Shown here: in pieces, positions 1 through 8,466 of the stretch
Layout of the letters: each line of letters opens with the position of its first letter
Position numbering within the stretch: the first letter of the stretch is position 1
NCBI RefSeq assembly: GCF_001999965.1
Contig: NZ_CP019646.1
Location: 2,170,001 to 2,234,000 of the forward strand
From: Limihaloglobus sulfuriphilus
Lineage (GTDB): Bacteria > Planctomycetota > Phycisphaerae > Sedimentisphaerales > Sedimentisphaeraceae
Direction of reading: 5' to 3'
Length of the DNA: 64,000 bases
Made by a program: the position numbers and the translations under genes
The notes under the pieces: model-generated
Told to the model about the DNA's origin: nothing
The model's input: only the letters and a program-made list of their open reading frames with translations
Databases searched by the model: none

Positions 1-1004
1 TTGGCTACAATGTCCTGGAGAACTATAACGGGCGGGCACCTATCGAAGCCGCCGCCCAAGGCATAGATCTGGGCAGCGAAGACTGGGTGTTCCGCTGCAA
101 CCTTGTTACCTATGCCGATGAATGCATGGCAGACCACAGCGCCGGGCACATCTCCAACGAAGAAGCCGGCAAGCTGATGGATGTGATCCGCTCAGAGCTG
201 GAAACAGAGAACATCAGATTTTATAAAGGTGTCAGCTACAGGCATTTATGCGTTATAAGCGGCGCAACCTTTGACCTTGAGACACAGCCGCCCCACGAGA
301 TTATCGGAAAGCCCATCGACAAGAATCTGCCAAAAGGCAAAAACGAATCTCTAATCCGTGAACTTATGCTCCGCAGCCGCAGCCTGTTCGAAAACCACGA
401 GATAAACACCGTCCGAATGGACCTTGGCGAAAATCCGGTAAGCTCAATCTGGCTCTGGGGTCAGGGCAGAAAAACAGAGCTCAAGCCGTTCAAAGACGCT
501 TACGGCAAGACCGGAGCCATGATAACCGCCGTAGATCTGGCACGCGGGCTGGCAACGCTGATTGGTTTTGATATAATCAACGTCGAAGGCGCAACCGGTT
601 ATTACGACACAAACTATCAGGGCAAAACCGAAGCGGCCAAAGAAGCGCTCAAGACGCATGACGTCGTAGTCGTGCATATTGAAGGCCCCGATGAAGCCGG
701 CCACAGCGGCAACGCAGTGATAAAAAAGAAAGCTCTCGAGCGGATAGACGAGCTGGTTATAGGCCCTCTGGCAGAGGAAATGGAGAAATATCAGGGTTCA
801 CGTATGCTGGTTATGCCTGACCACCCTACTCCGATCCGCACCCAGGGCCATACCGCCGAGCCGGTACCGTTCCTTATTTATGGAGACGGCATAAAACCAA
901 ATATAGATAAAACTTTCTCAGAGAGAAACGCCGCACAAAGCGGGCTTTTTATTGATGAAGGATATCAATTAATGGAATTTTTCTTAAAAGGTATGAGGAG
1001 ATAA
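1..1004 (+). CDS. ApgM-like phosphomutase, proposed alternative homoserine kinase (5' partial)
   Basis: The gene enters from the left edge; the frame is open from base 3, and the GTG at 87 is an internal valine, not a start. The visible protein matches the cofactor-independent phosphoglycerate mutase (ApgM) fold of the alkaline phosphatase superfamily: GRAPIEAA and FRCNLVTY near the start, the DHSAGHIS segment, HIEGPDEAGHSG in the middle, and MPDHPTPIRTQGHTAEPVPF close to the C terminus, with His and Asp metal ligands. Its stop overlaps the start of lysC (TAATG), so the two are translationally coupled. A subgroup of ApgM-like proteins that lies beside threonine-pathway genes has been proposed to act as homoserine kinase in genomes lacking ThrB (TIGR02535 type). 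The lysC neighbour favours that role over glycolysis. Substrate is inferred, not shown. Confidence 0.85.
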   Translation, partial: GYNVLENYNGRAPIEAAAQGIDLGSEDWVFRCNLVTYADECMADHSAGHISNEEAGKLMDVIRSELETENIRFYKGVSYRHLCVISGATFDLETQPPHEIIGKPIDKNLPKGKNESLIRELMLRSRSLFENHEINTVRMDLGENPVSSIWLWGQGRKTELKPFKDAYGKTGAMITAVDLARGLATLIGFDIINVEGATGYYDTNYQGKTEAAKEALKTHDVVVVHIEGPDEAGHSGNAVIKKKALERIDELVIGPLAEEMEKYQGSRMLVMPDHPTPIRTQGHTAEPVPFLIYGDGIKPNIDKTFSERNAAQSGLFIDEGYQLMEFFLKGMRR

Positions 1005-2239
1005 TGGCAATAATTGTTCAAAAATTCGGCGGCACATCCGTTGCCGACGCAGAAAAAATACAAAGGGCTGCCAGGCGCGCGAAGAAACGTGCAGACCAGG
1101 GCTACCAGGTTGTTATGGTAACATCAGCCCGCGGCAAGATGACCGATCATCTGATAGCAGATGCCCTGGAGCTTAACCCCGATCCGTGCCGACGCGAAAT
1201 GGATCAGCTGCTCAGCACGGGCGAGCAGCAGACGGTCGCCCTGATGGCAATGGCTCTGCACTCTATGGGCCAGCCGGCAATAAGTATGACAGGTTTCCAG
1301 GCCGGCATCAGGACAGATGCAGTGCCGGCCAAAGCCCGTATCACGAATATTGAAAGAGAAAAGATCCAAGCCCAGCTCGATGATGGCAAAATCGTCGTAG
1401 TTGCCGGTTTCCAGGGCATTGACGAATATGAAAACATCACGACTCTTGGCCGCGGCGGCTCTGACACAAGCGCGGTTGCGTTAGCCGCGGCGCTCGAAGC
1501 CGAACAGTGCGAGATATACACCGATGTTGACGGCGTATATACCACCGACCCGCGCAAATTCAAGCGAGCACTAAAGATAGACCAGATCAGCTATGATGAA
1601 ATGCTCGAAATGGCCTCTCTTGGTGCCGGCGTAATGCATGGACGGGCGATCGAATTCGGCAAGAAGTACGGCGTAACTATACACGTTCGCAGCAGTAGCA
1701 AAGAAATAGAAGGAACATTAATAACACACGAGGTCCCCAAAATGGAAGGTATTCTTGTATCTGGCGCAACTATCCAGAAAGATCTGGCTAAAATAACTAT
1801 TATTGAAATCGAAAACCATCCCGGAATAGCGGCAAGGATATTCGCTAATCTGGCCAAAGCAAGGGTAAGCGTGAACGATATTATCCAGACAGAGATTAGC
1901 GAGGATATAGCTAACCTCTCATTCACTGTAGGCAAAAGCGATCTTGCCGATGCGATGAAGTGCATCAAAAAGATAAAATCTGATGTGAACTACAAAGACA
2001 TGTTCGTGCGGGAAGACATTGCCGAAGTCAGTATCGTAGGTATCGGTATGCGTACGCACTACGGCGTTGCTGACAAGATGTTTAATGCCCTTGCCCAAAA
2101 ACAGGTTAATATCGACTCGATAACCACAAGTGAAATACGCATCAGCTGTATTATCGATAAGGACCAGGGCGATATGGCCCTTGAAACACTGTGCACGGTA
2201 TTTGAGCTCGACAAGGAACCCGAAGACCGGGAGATGTAA
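1004..2239 (+). CDS. lysC: aspartate kinase
   Basis: Cytoplasmic aspartokinase (411 aa) phosphorylates L-aspartate, the first step to lysine/diaminopimelate, threonine and methionine. Residues 7-12 are the KFGGTS nucleotide/substrate motif. The amino-acid-kinase domain runs to about 240 with the GRGGSDTSA signature and the YTDVDGVYTTDPR segment, and two ACT domains fill roughly 260-405, which normally bind lysine or threonine for feedback control. The length is normal for a monofunctional enzyme; there is no homoserine dehydrogenase fusion. The ATG overlaps the stop of the upstream ApgM-like gene by one base, so there is no room for a lysine riboswitch. The enzyme also feeds the DAP that MurE (60315-61790) adds to peptidoglycan. 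Confidence 0.97.
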   Translation: MAIIVQKFGGTSVADAEKIQRAARRAKKRADQGYQVVMVTSARGKMTDHLIADALELNPDPCRREMDQLLSTGEQQTVALMAMALHSMGQPAISMTGFQAGIRTDAVPAKARITNIEREKIQAQLDDGKIVVVAGFQGIDEYENITTLGRGGSDTSAVALAAALEAEQCEIYTDVDGVYTTDPRKFKRALKIDQISYDEMLEMASLGAGVMHGRAIEFGKKYGVTIHVRSSSKEIEGTLITHEVPKMEGILVSGATIQKDLAKITIIEIENHPGIAARIFANLAKARVSVNDIIQTEISEDIANLSFTVGKSDLADAMKCIKKIKSDVNYKDMFVREDIAEVSIVGIGMRTHYGVADKMFNALAQKQVNIDSITTSEIRISCIIDKDQGDMALETLCTVFELDKEPEDREM

Positions 2240-2371
2240 ACCGCGGGCGCCGCAACTTTTACTACCGCAGTTAGTACAATCCTTACACGCAGGATTTGCG
2301 GGGCTTTACCGGTTTATTAAATCCAACGAAATATGGCCGCGAATGAAAAGCGAATGTAGAAGCGGCCGTGA

Positions 2372-2408
2372 AAAAAGAGACGTATTTTCATACGCCTCTT
2401 TTTTTATG
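2372..2408 (+). terminator. rho-independent terminator after lysC
   Basis: A hairpin AGAGaCGTAT / ATACGcCTCT with a TTTC loop and one mismatch is followed by a run of eight T. It lies about 130 bases after the lysC stop and ends the ApgM-like/lysC operon. The 290 bases between lysC and the next gene contain nothing else I can name. Confidence 0.75.
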
Positions 2409-2530
2409 TGTCTGTTTGTCTGATTTGGGGTAAAAAACCCCTGCAAACAAGAAACCTTATCAATCTCTTGTTCTTAGAAGAGCAAACTTATAGGTTATCA
2501 GCTCAGCTGGTAATCAGCACGGCTGCCGGA

Positions 2531-2746
2531 TTATTCAGTTGTTTCTGAGTCAATCTCGTCTGCGAGCTTGTCGATCTCGTTTTCAAGATCCTCACCGGCT
2601 TCTTCTGCGGCCTCTCCGGCGTCTTCCGCGGCTGCCTTTATCTCTGATTCAGTTTCAGGAAGTCCCTGTGAATCATCTTTGCAGCCGGCAGTAAACAACA
2701 GAGCGATTACCATTACAAGCATTAAACTTACTAATTTGCGTACCAT
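2531..2746 (-). CDS. small acidic lipoprotein
   Basis: A 71-aa protein with a lipoprotein signal peptide: MVRK, a hydrophobic stretch, then the lipobox FTAGC with Cys21 as the lipidated residue. The mature part is about 50 residues, very rich in Glu, Asp and Ala, with a heptad-like pattern (AAEDAGEAAEEAGEDLENEI) that could form a helix or coiled coil. I do not recognise a family. It may be an entericidin-like or stress-type surface peptide, but that is a guess. It is followed on the same strand by nothing conserved and is preceded by the cysteine-rich gene at 2815-3381, also on the minus strand. Confidence 0.7.
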   Translation of the reverse strand: MVRKLVSLMLVMVIALLFTAGCKDDSQGLPETESEIKAAAEDAGEAAEEAGEDLENEIDKLADEIDSETTE

Positions 2747-2814
2747 ACGATGTCCTCAAAAATAATTGTTAGTTTCAATGAATAAATTAACGCGTATTTA
2801 TTATATACTAAACA

Positions 2815-3381
2815 TTATTTTTTGCAAGCATCAGAACCGCAGCATTTTTTCTGGGCGGGCTTATCTTTGCACGCCTCTGTGCCGCAGCCTTTTGCTTTAT
2901 CGGAACAGGATTTAGCTTTTGCCGCCTGACAGCCGTTCTCGCTGCACGCTTTCATTGCCTTGTTATGCCGGGAGGCCTCTTTTGTGGAGAGCTCTTCAAG
3001 ACGGGCTATCAATTTTTCATCGCCTATCTCAGAGGCCAGGGCCTTGAGCTGTTTGATTTTGCTGCGGCGTGTTTCATGCTTGCGTATTTCCTGGTCGGCG
3101 TGCTTACAGCCGTCGGTACATGCTTTAGCCGCGGCTTCTTTGCAGGCATCGCCGCATTTTGCGCCGTCTTTGGGTTTACAGGCGGCGGCTTCAGAGCAGG
3201 ATTTGCCGTCTTTGGGTTTACAGGTATCTGCCGCAGGGCAGCTCTGAGCACACTTTGCGCGGACAGCATCCTTACAGGCAGACTCTCCGCCACAGCCCTT
3301 TTTGGAGCCTTCGGCGTAACTTATTGCAACGAAAAATGTTAAAGCAACTATTGGTGCTAATATTAAACTTAATTTTTTCAT
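2815..3381 (-). CDS. secreted cysteine-rich protein of unknown function
   Basis: A 188-aa protein with a standard signal peptide (MKKLSLILAPIVALTFFVAI, cleavage near SYA-EG). The mature chain holds 19 cysteines, mostly as isolated Cys in Ala/Lys/Gly-rich repeats, including two CKPKDG units, and a C-terminal KKCCGSDACKK. The cysteines form two blocks around a central cysteine-free basic helix (about 97-140, HADQEIRKHETRR onward). A good ribosome site (AAGGAGAA) precedes the ATG. The composition suggests metal binding or extensive disulfide bonding in the periplasm, but no known family is recognised. Function unknown. Confidence 0.8.
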   Translation of the reverse strand: MKKLSLILAPIVALTFFVAISYAEGSKKGCGGESACKDAVRAKCAQSCPAADTCKPKDGKSCSEAAACKPKDGAKCGDACKEAAAKACTDGCKHADQEIRKHETRRSKIKQLKALASEIGDEKLIARLEELSTKEASRHNKAMKACSENGCQAAKAKSCSDKAKGCGTEACKDKPAQKKCCGSDACKK

Positions 3382-3641
3382 TTTGGTTCTCCTTGAATTT
3401 CTTTAACTATACGATTTTTATTTGTCAACATAAACAACCTTTTTGATTGTTCTCATACCATAGTAGCTAACTATAGTATCAATGTCAAGTAAAAAACTAT
3501 AGTTTTATTTCAAGAGCTGCTCCTTTTGTAAATATTCTAATTTACGCCACAGTGGTAAGCCCTTGCCTGAGAGTGTATAACATTAAACACGACCTGGCAA
3601 TTGGGGTATCCGCTTTCATAGTTTTTTGCTTCTGCCAGGAT

Positions 3642-3731
3642 TTACGGCTTTCTACGCAGAACCAATGAACCGTACGCCAACAGTATAAGCGCTGACGGCT
3701 CGGGCACCGGCCGGTTCTCTGTAGTGAGAAA
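3642..3731 (-). pseudogene. C-terminal remnant of a PEP-CTERM protein
   Basis: On the minus strand an open stretch of 30 codons ends with VPEPSALILL, a short hydrophobic segment and the basic tail LVLRRKP, then TAA. This is the classic PEP-CTERM sorting tag (VPEP motif, transmembrane helix, Arg cluster) read by an exosortase. Just upstream there is an in-frame TAG at 3732-3734, and the rest of the gene is missing: the sequence there belongs to the repeat copy starting near 3735. So the protein was cut off by the repeat or by a deletion next to it. The 260 bases between this tag and the cysteine-rich gene show nothing else. Confidence 0.75.
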
Positions 3732-3734
3732 CTA

Positions 3735-3967
3735 TGGACAGTTACTTATTAGATTTGTATTTTTATTCTTTTTTTGCATCCTTGCCTTTCTTTTAAGTGT
3801 CATTGGCCCGCCGACGGCAATGGCCGCAGATGACTGCCTGCCAGCTTTTCCATTTTACTCCTAAACGAATCTGAGACAATCCAGCATTTGCGTCACAAAC
3901 TCATCACTGCAATTCTAAAACTTTTATAAACCAATACTTAGACTACCACGCCCGCCGACCCGTGTCC
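3735..3967. repeat. repeat A copy 1 (3'-truncated)
   Basis: The first of three related non-coding repeats in the window. It starts with a decayed terminal motif (TGGACAGTTACTT) and contains the shared core: GGCCCGCCGACGGCAATGG, a TTTTCCATTTTACTC block, and TTATAAACCAATACTTAGAC. It lacks the last 45 bases present in the other copies and abuts copy 2 after an eight-base junction. No open frame of useful length is present on either strand. Confidence 0.75.
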
Positions 3968-3975
3968 GGAAAACA

Positions 3976-4236
3976 GGGGACAGTTACCCAATTCTTTTTT
4001 TACATCCTTGTCTTTCTTTTTCGTTTCTTTGGCCTGCCGGCGGTAATGGACGCTGACGACTGCCTGCCAGCTTTTCCATTTTACTCTTAAACGAATCTAA
4101 GACAATCCTGCATTTGCGTCACAAACTCATCACTGCAACTCTAATACTTTTATAAACCAATACTTAGACTACCACGTCCGCCGACCCGTGTCAATAAAAA
4201 ACGCGGCAAATCACTATTAAAAGGGTAACTGTCCCC
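3976..4236. repeat. repeat A copy 2
   Basis: A complete 261-bp copy bounded by the inverted termini GGGGACAGTTACCC and GGGTAACTGTCCCC. The core is shared with the copies at 3735 and 8467. Its right end runs into the 3' part of the truncated transposase at 4236-5081. The ends resemble REP-type palindromes associated with RAYT (Y1-type) transposases, but no such transposase gene is in the window, so the element would be non-autonomous. Confidence 0.8.
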
Positions 4237-5081
4237 TATTTAGTCATCCGCCTGCCGAGCCTGTCGTAGAAGTAGTCGGTGATAATACTTTTTAAAAATA
4301 CATGTAACTCATTGTAATAAAATATGTTGTATTTTAAAAGAGACCGAACCCTTTTAATTTTTCCCTGCGGCACAGAAAACTCTTCAATAAGGTCGTACGC
4401 TATATTATCACGCAACCTGCACACAAAGGAACTGTTATTGTCGAGGACTTTCTGAAACAGTTCTAATTTGGCATAACCACGGTCTTTAACATATATGCGA
4501 CCAGGTTCAAGTTCTTTCGAAAGCTCTTCTTTTTCATTGCCGTTGGCATCTGTTATGGTCATCTTGATCGGCACATGTTTTTCTATATCAAAATGTGTAT
4601 GTGCCTTAACAGCAGCTTCATTGTCATCCGGTTTCCATAAAGCCCATCCCATCTTGGATACGCCGCGGATCACGGTGCCGTCAACGGCAGTAAGGATACC
4701 CGAAAGATCGTTAAGCTTGCTGCGACTTGATATTGGTTTGAGTTTTTGCGAAAGGTTTTCTACGATCTCCTGCATCAAGCTGCTGTCAAAAACAGATGCC
4801 GCTTCGGAAAGACTGCCAAGTGAGGCACGAGAGCATTTTAACTTCTTCTGTACGTTCTTAAGTTCGCTTGCCTGCTGGATTGACCTCAAAGAAGTGCAGA
4901 TCGGATTGAACATGTACAGCAGAATCAAAGACATATATTGATCCATGTGCAGAATACGATTGCCAGCTCGGTCACGTTCACAACCGGCCTGGTGGAGTGA
5001 TTCGAGAATGCCTGAAATTGACTTAAAGTATTTCAATCCCTGAACTTGGCACTCTTCTATGTCTATGCGTTTAGCTGTCAT
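4236..5081 (-). pseudogene. truncated IS4-family DDE transposase
   Basis: The first ~238 residues are an IS4-type transposase: a helical N-terminal domain (LLYMFNPICTSLRSIQQ), the first catalytic Asp in LTAVDGTVIRG, and the second in IYVKDRGYAKLELF. The protein should continue for more than 100 residues to the third catalytic acidic residue, but it changes after EEFSVPQ. From there the frame reads through a repeat-B end (4337-4365) and then unrelated sequence, stopping in the end of repeat A copy 2. The C-terminal catalytic Glu region is lost, so the enzyme cannot be active. The missing part is not seen elsewhere in the window. Confidence 0.8.
4337..4365 (+). repeat. repeat B end, inside the IS4-like gene
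   Basis: The motif GAACCCTTTTAATTTTTCCC matches the repeat-B terminus seen at 5183 and 9148 (GGGTCTCAACCCTTTTAATT then TCTTCCC), with a few changes at the outer part. It marks the point where the IS4-like coding sequence stops making sense. Confidence 0.6.
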
Positions 5082-5182
5082 AAACCCTATTAAAACATAG
5101 ACTTACAAAGAGCGCAAGTTTAAAAATTATTATTTTTTGAAAAATATCATATACTCAAGCAAAAATAGTGCCGAACAGGATT

Positions 5183-5207
5183 GGTCTCAACCCTTTTAAT
5201 TATCCCC
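5183..5207 (+). repeat. repeat B end, at the start of a lipoprotein gene
   Basis: GGTCTCAACCCTTTTAATTA followed by TCCCC, in the same orientation as the copies at 4337 and 9148. It supplies the first codons of the lipoprotein frame beginning at 5181. Confidence 0.65.
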
Positions 5208-5629
5208 TCTATATTATGTGTGTTATTTGCCGTGCAGAGCTGCAAAGAAAATAGACTTATAAATCTTCGAAAAGAGTTGCTAATAGACGATGATAATTAC
5301 ATCAGATTGTATAGTCAATCTTTCAATGATATGGAAGCTAATCTAAAGCGGCACGAAGAAATCAAATATGAGATAAAGGGCAAATTGTCTGGAAAAAAAT
5401 TTAGTAAGATTTATCAAGGTACCAGCATTGCAGATTTTCAGATGTGGAATGACAAAATCATACTTTTTTCACTAAACGGTTTTCTGTTGTATAATCCGTT
5501 TACCGATCAAGATGAATGGATATATAAGAATGAACATACTTTAATACGTCATCCTCTTGTAGAAATTGACGACGACAGCGGCAATATATACGCTTTTTGC
5601 AGCCTTTACCCTGAAATGAATAAAATATT

Positions 5630-6966
5630 GGCTCCTCACACAAATTTGTGCATATTTTCAGGTTCAGGCAGCTTTCCAAGGCAGTGATATAAGGCTAACT
5701 GCAGCGTCGGGATTGTCCTGAATCCATAACATCTTTTGACTATTGTTTTAACTTTATTGTTCATACCTTCGGTGACTCCATTGGTGACTCGGCATTTGAA
5801 ATAATTTATGATACCTTGCTGATGTTTTCTGAGCATCCAGGCAAAATCACGTAATGGTTCGAGCCTGCTGTGGGTGGCCCACCAGAACCACTTTGCAAGA
5901 TATTTTTTGGCAGCTGCAGGGTAGCGGTAATCCCAAAAATCACGAAAGGATTCTTTCAATAAATAAGCCCTGTTGACTTTAAGATTCAGCTTCTCCAGAT
6001 ACCCCAGACGTGCACGCTGTTTGTCTGTAAGATTTTCAGGATTCTTCAGCCAGATATATCGCGTTTTTTTAAGCAGTTCGGGGTTGTCTTTTTTGAGCGT
6101 GATAGCTTCCTGTTTGCGTACCTCATCGACAGCCTGATTCAAATGTTGTACGATATGAAATTTATCGAAAACCAGAACAACATCCTCGTCAACATGCTCT
6201 TTTACAACATCAATGTACGATTGCCACATATCACAGCAAACCGCCTTTAAACTGCCTTTTAACGAATTTCCATGTTCTTTGAAAAACGCCTCCAGCGTCT
6301 CTTTTTTCCGGCCCTGGCCGCTCCATAAAATGCGTTTTTCTTCCAGGTCGTACACCACCGTCATATACGTATGACCCTTGCGGCGGGATACTTCGTCAAT
6401 GCCAATATAAATGACCTTTCCTGTATCCCTGTGTTTCATGCCGTAGTCAACTGCCTGCTTTACCGCAGACTGAACCGTATTCCAGCTGACATTAAACATC
6501 TGAGAAACCGTCTGCCAGGGCAGCAATTTCGCCATACTGCTCAAGGTCCAGACCAATCCGTTTGTCATACGTGATTTACCTGAGGTAAAGGGTATGTCCT
6601 CAACCCGCGGGCCACCGCATTTGGGACAGCTGACACGAACCGGACGGTAATACAGCACCACCGGTATGCCCCATAACGGAACATGTTTAATCTGCCGTTG
6701 CGGAAGCCGGTCACGTTGCGGAGCGAGCGTCTGACAGGTGCCGCAAGGCAACCGACGACGTTTGTGAACGTCTAAATAAAAGTTGAGCTGATTGTCACTA
6801 TAATCGACTTTTACCACTTTATGTCTCTTGACTTTTAATGTCTTTTTTAGTATTCTTTTAAGCAGCATATGTTTTCCCTTGCTATAACATTGTTCTAAAT
6901 CATCATTATAACAAGTGTTAACATATGCTATATCAAATTTTTCTGCACAAATTTATGTGAGGAGCC
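5630..6966 (-). mobile_element. ISL3-family insertion sequence, copy 1
   Basis: A 1337-bp element with terminal inverted repeats beginning GGCTCCTCACA and continuing AAATTTGTGCA at both ends (one mismatch in the first 22 bases). It is flanked by a perfect 8-bp direct repeat AAAATATT (5622-5629 and 6967-6974), the target duplication expected for ISL3. Its single gene lies on the minus strand. A second copy of identical length lies in opposite orientation at 13750-15086. It splits a lipoprotein gene. Confidence 0.95.
5636..6868 (-). CDS. ISL3-family transposase
   Basis: A 410-aa protein that fills the element; its stop lies inside the terminal repeat. The N-terminal zinc-binding region shows CGTCQ and CPKCGGPR pairs, a helix-turn-helix region follows (LLPWQTVSQMFNVSWNTVQ), and the DDE core includes IYIGIDEVSRRKGHTYMTVV, CCDMWQSY and a C-terminal region with RVTNGVTEGMNNKVK containing the expected final Glu. 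It appears intact. It differs from the copy at 13848-15080 by only a few residues (for example Leu versus Phe after CQT, and VVLYYRP versus VLLHYRP). Confidence 0.95.
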   Translation of the reverse strand: MLLKRILKKTLKVKRHKVVKVDYSDNQLNFYLDVHKRRRLPCGTCQTLAPQRDRLPQRQIKHVPLWGIPVVLYYRPVRVSCPKCGGPRVEDIPFTSGKSRMTNGLVWTLSSMAKLLPWQTVSQMFNVSWNTVQSAVKQAVDYGMKHRDTGKVIYIGIDEVSRRKGHTYMTVVYDLEEKRILWSGQGRKKETLEAFFKEHGNSLKGSLKAVCCDMWQSYIDVVKEHVDEDVVLVFDKFHIVQHLNQAVDEVRKQEAITLKKDNPELLKKTRYIWLKNPENLTDKQRARLGYLEKLNLKVNRAYLLKESFRDFWDYRYPAAAKKYLAKWFWWATHSRLEPLRDFAWMLRKHQQGIINYFKCRVTNGVTEGMNNKVKTIVKRCYGFRTIPTLQLALYHCLGKLPEPENMHKFV

Positions 6967-7209
6967 AAAATATTGTTGGCTATTAATATACACAAAAAAA
7001 CAGCTTCCACATTTCTAATAGGCGATAAAAAGTTAGATACTGACAATTATGGTTTTACTATTACTCGCGATGGGGCTACAGCAAATATTCTTGATGACAA
7101 AATCCATATTAAGTAGAGCCTGTCCGTTGCGGTCAAGGCTATGTGGAATAAGTAGTTATATTAAAAAAATAAGACTATAAAACGTCTTTTTTGCCTGTTT
7201 TATTAAAAT

Positions 7210-7278
7210 AGGTGTGTTATAATTGTTAATCATTAAAAAACATACAATTATAAGCCTTAAAAAAGGAACGACACACCT
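7210..7278 (+). promoter_or_regulatory. nested inverted repeats directly before a transposase start
   Basis: AGGTGTG (7210-7216) pairs with CACACCT (7272-7278), and just inside it TTATAATTGT pairs with ACAATTATAA (7217-7226 and 7244-7253). The inner arms contain a possible TATAAT -10 box, and the outer right arm separates the GGA ribosome site from the ATG at 7279. Read-through RNA would fold here and hide the ribosome site, a known way for insertion sequences to avoid activation by outside transcription. Possible role inferred. Confidence 0.5.
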
Positions 7279-8466
7279 ATGAACAGAATAGTACCACGAC
7301 AGACGTATTTTTCAAAGTCAATTCCAGAAAAACGGGGAAATTTTGAATATCTTCAGGAGCGGCAACTGCTCATAACCGTTGACGATGTTATCGCGAAATC
7401 TGGTATTGAGAATTCTGCTATCGAGCATTTTCTTGCCCTTGCAGAGCAGAAAAAAGCCCGGCTCGCTCTTGATACAGGGTGTTCACCACTGCTGACTGCT
7501 CAAGAGCATGATGAGACCGTTTACAATGCAGTCTTTGCACTGAGGGCTTCGCTGCTTCGCAAAAAGCTACAGCTTTCACTTCGCAGCTTCGCACTGGTAT
7601 TATCCCACAGCGATCTTTATCAATGGTTCTGCTCTCTTGAGCGATTTATGACGCCGCGGATACCCGGCAAGAGCAAGATACACCAGCTGGAAAACATGAT
7701 TCCGCCGGAGATGAGTAAACAGATTGACCGGCAGTTATTTTCTTCACTCAATACTGATATACTGCCCGAGCCGATAGACTTTAGTAAATGTTATTTTGAT
7801 TGCACCTGCATTGATGTAAACATACATCACCCGATAGACTGGCTATTGCTTCGGGATGCAGCACGCACACTGATGAAGGCTACGCAGAGAATTCGTAAGA
7901 CAGGGCTGCTGCACAGGATGCCTAAAGAGCCTGAGTGTTTTATCTCAGAGATGAACGGTTTATGTAAAGAAATGGCATTATGGAAACGTAAAAAGGATGC
8001 CCGCAAACACAGAAAGCGTACGTATCGCAAGATGAAAAAACTGATCAAGGTCATCGCCGCTCACGCTCAAAACCATCTTAAACTCCTTGAAAACAGCCAT
8101 CACAAAACAGGTTTGACTAACGCAGTGATACTCCAGATCGTAAAACAGATGAGCAACGTCTTCAACCTGCTTACTCAGGCTGTTAATAATGCCCACGAAC
8201 GTATCATTGGTGAACGCAGAGTTAAGAATGAAGATAAAATACTGAGCCTTTATGAACCCAAGGTGAATGTTATTGTTCGTAACAAGGCAGGCAAAGATGT
8301 TGAATTTGGAAATACTCTTTATCTTGCCGAACAGCCTGATGGGCTGATCGTTGACTGGAAGTACTATTCAGAGCAGGCTCCGCATGAGAGTAAAATGCTC
8401 AAAGAAAGCCTGGTCAATATTGAAATTATGACCGGCACAAAACCTCAACTCGCCTGCGGAGGAATG
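7279..8466 (+). pseudogene. truncated DDE transposase, IS1182/ISNCY-like
   Basis: About 396 residues of a transposase are present: an N-terminal domain of the IS1182/ISNCY type, a DDE core with CYFDCTCIDVNIHHPIDW, a basic helical insertion (RKKDARKHRKRTYRKMKK), and LSLYEPKVNVIVRNKAGKDV with the second Asp region (DGLIVDWKYY). The protein ends within a few residues of repeat A copy 3, which begins at 8467; the frame then runs through the repeat to a stop at 8529. The C-terminal part with the last catalytic Glu and the right end of the IS are missing. Family assignment beyond DDE is uncertain. Confidence 0.7.

Larger units (their letters stand above)
5181..7116 (+). pseudogene. lipoprotein gene interrupted by ISL3 copy 1
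   Basis: Reading 5181-5629 and then 6975-7116 gives one open frame of 196 aa, in phase once the IS and one 8-bp target duplication are removed. The protein starts with a hydrophobic segment and a lipobox-like AVQSC, then a hydrophilic domain, with the continuation KILLAINIHKKTAS and a final ANILDDKIHIK before TAG. No family is recognised. Without the excision the frame runs into IS sequence and ends at 5687 with IS-encoded residues. The first residues (VSTLLIIP, from a TTG) are themselves encoded by a repeat-B end, so the original start was probably lost earlier. Confidence 0.75.

Noticed and set aside
950-1010. A lysine riboswitch before lysC
   Set aside because: The upstream coding sequence overlaps the lysC start, leaving no leader.
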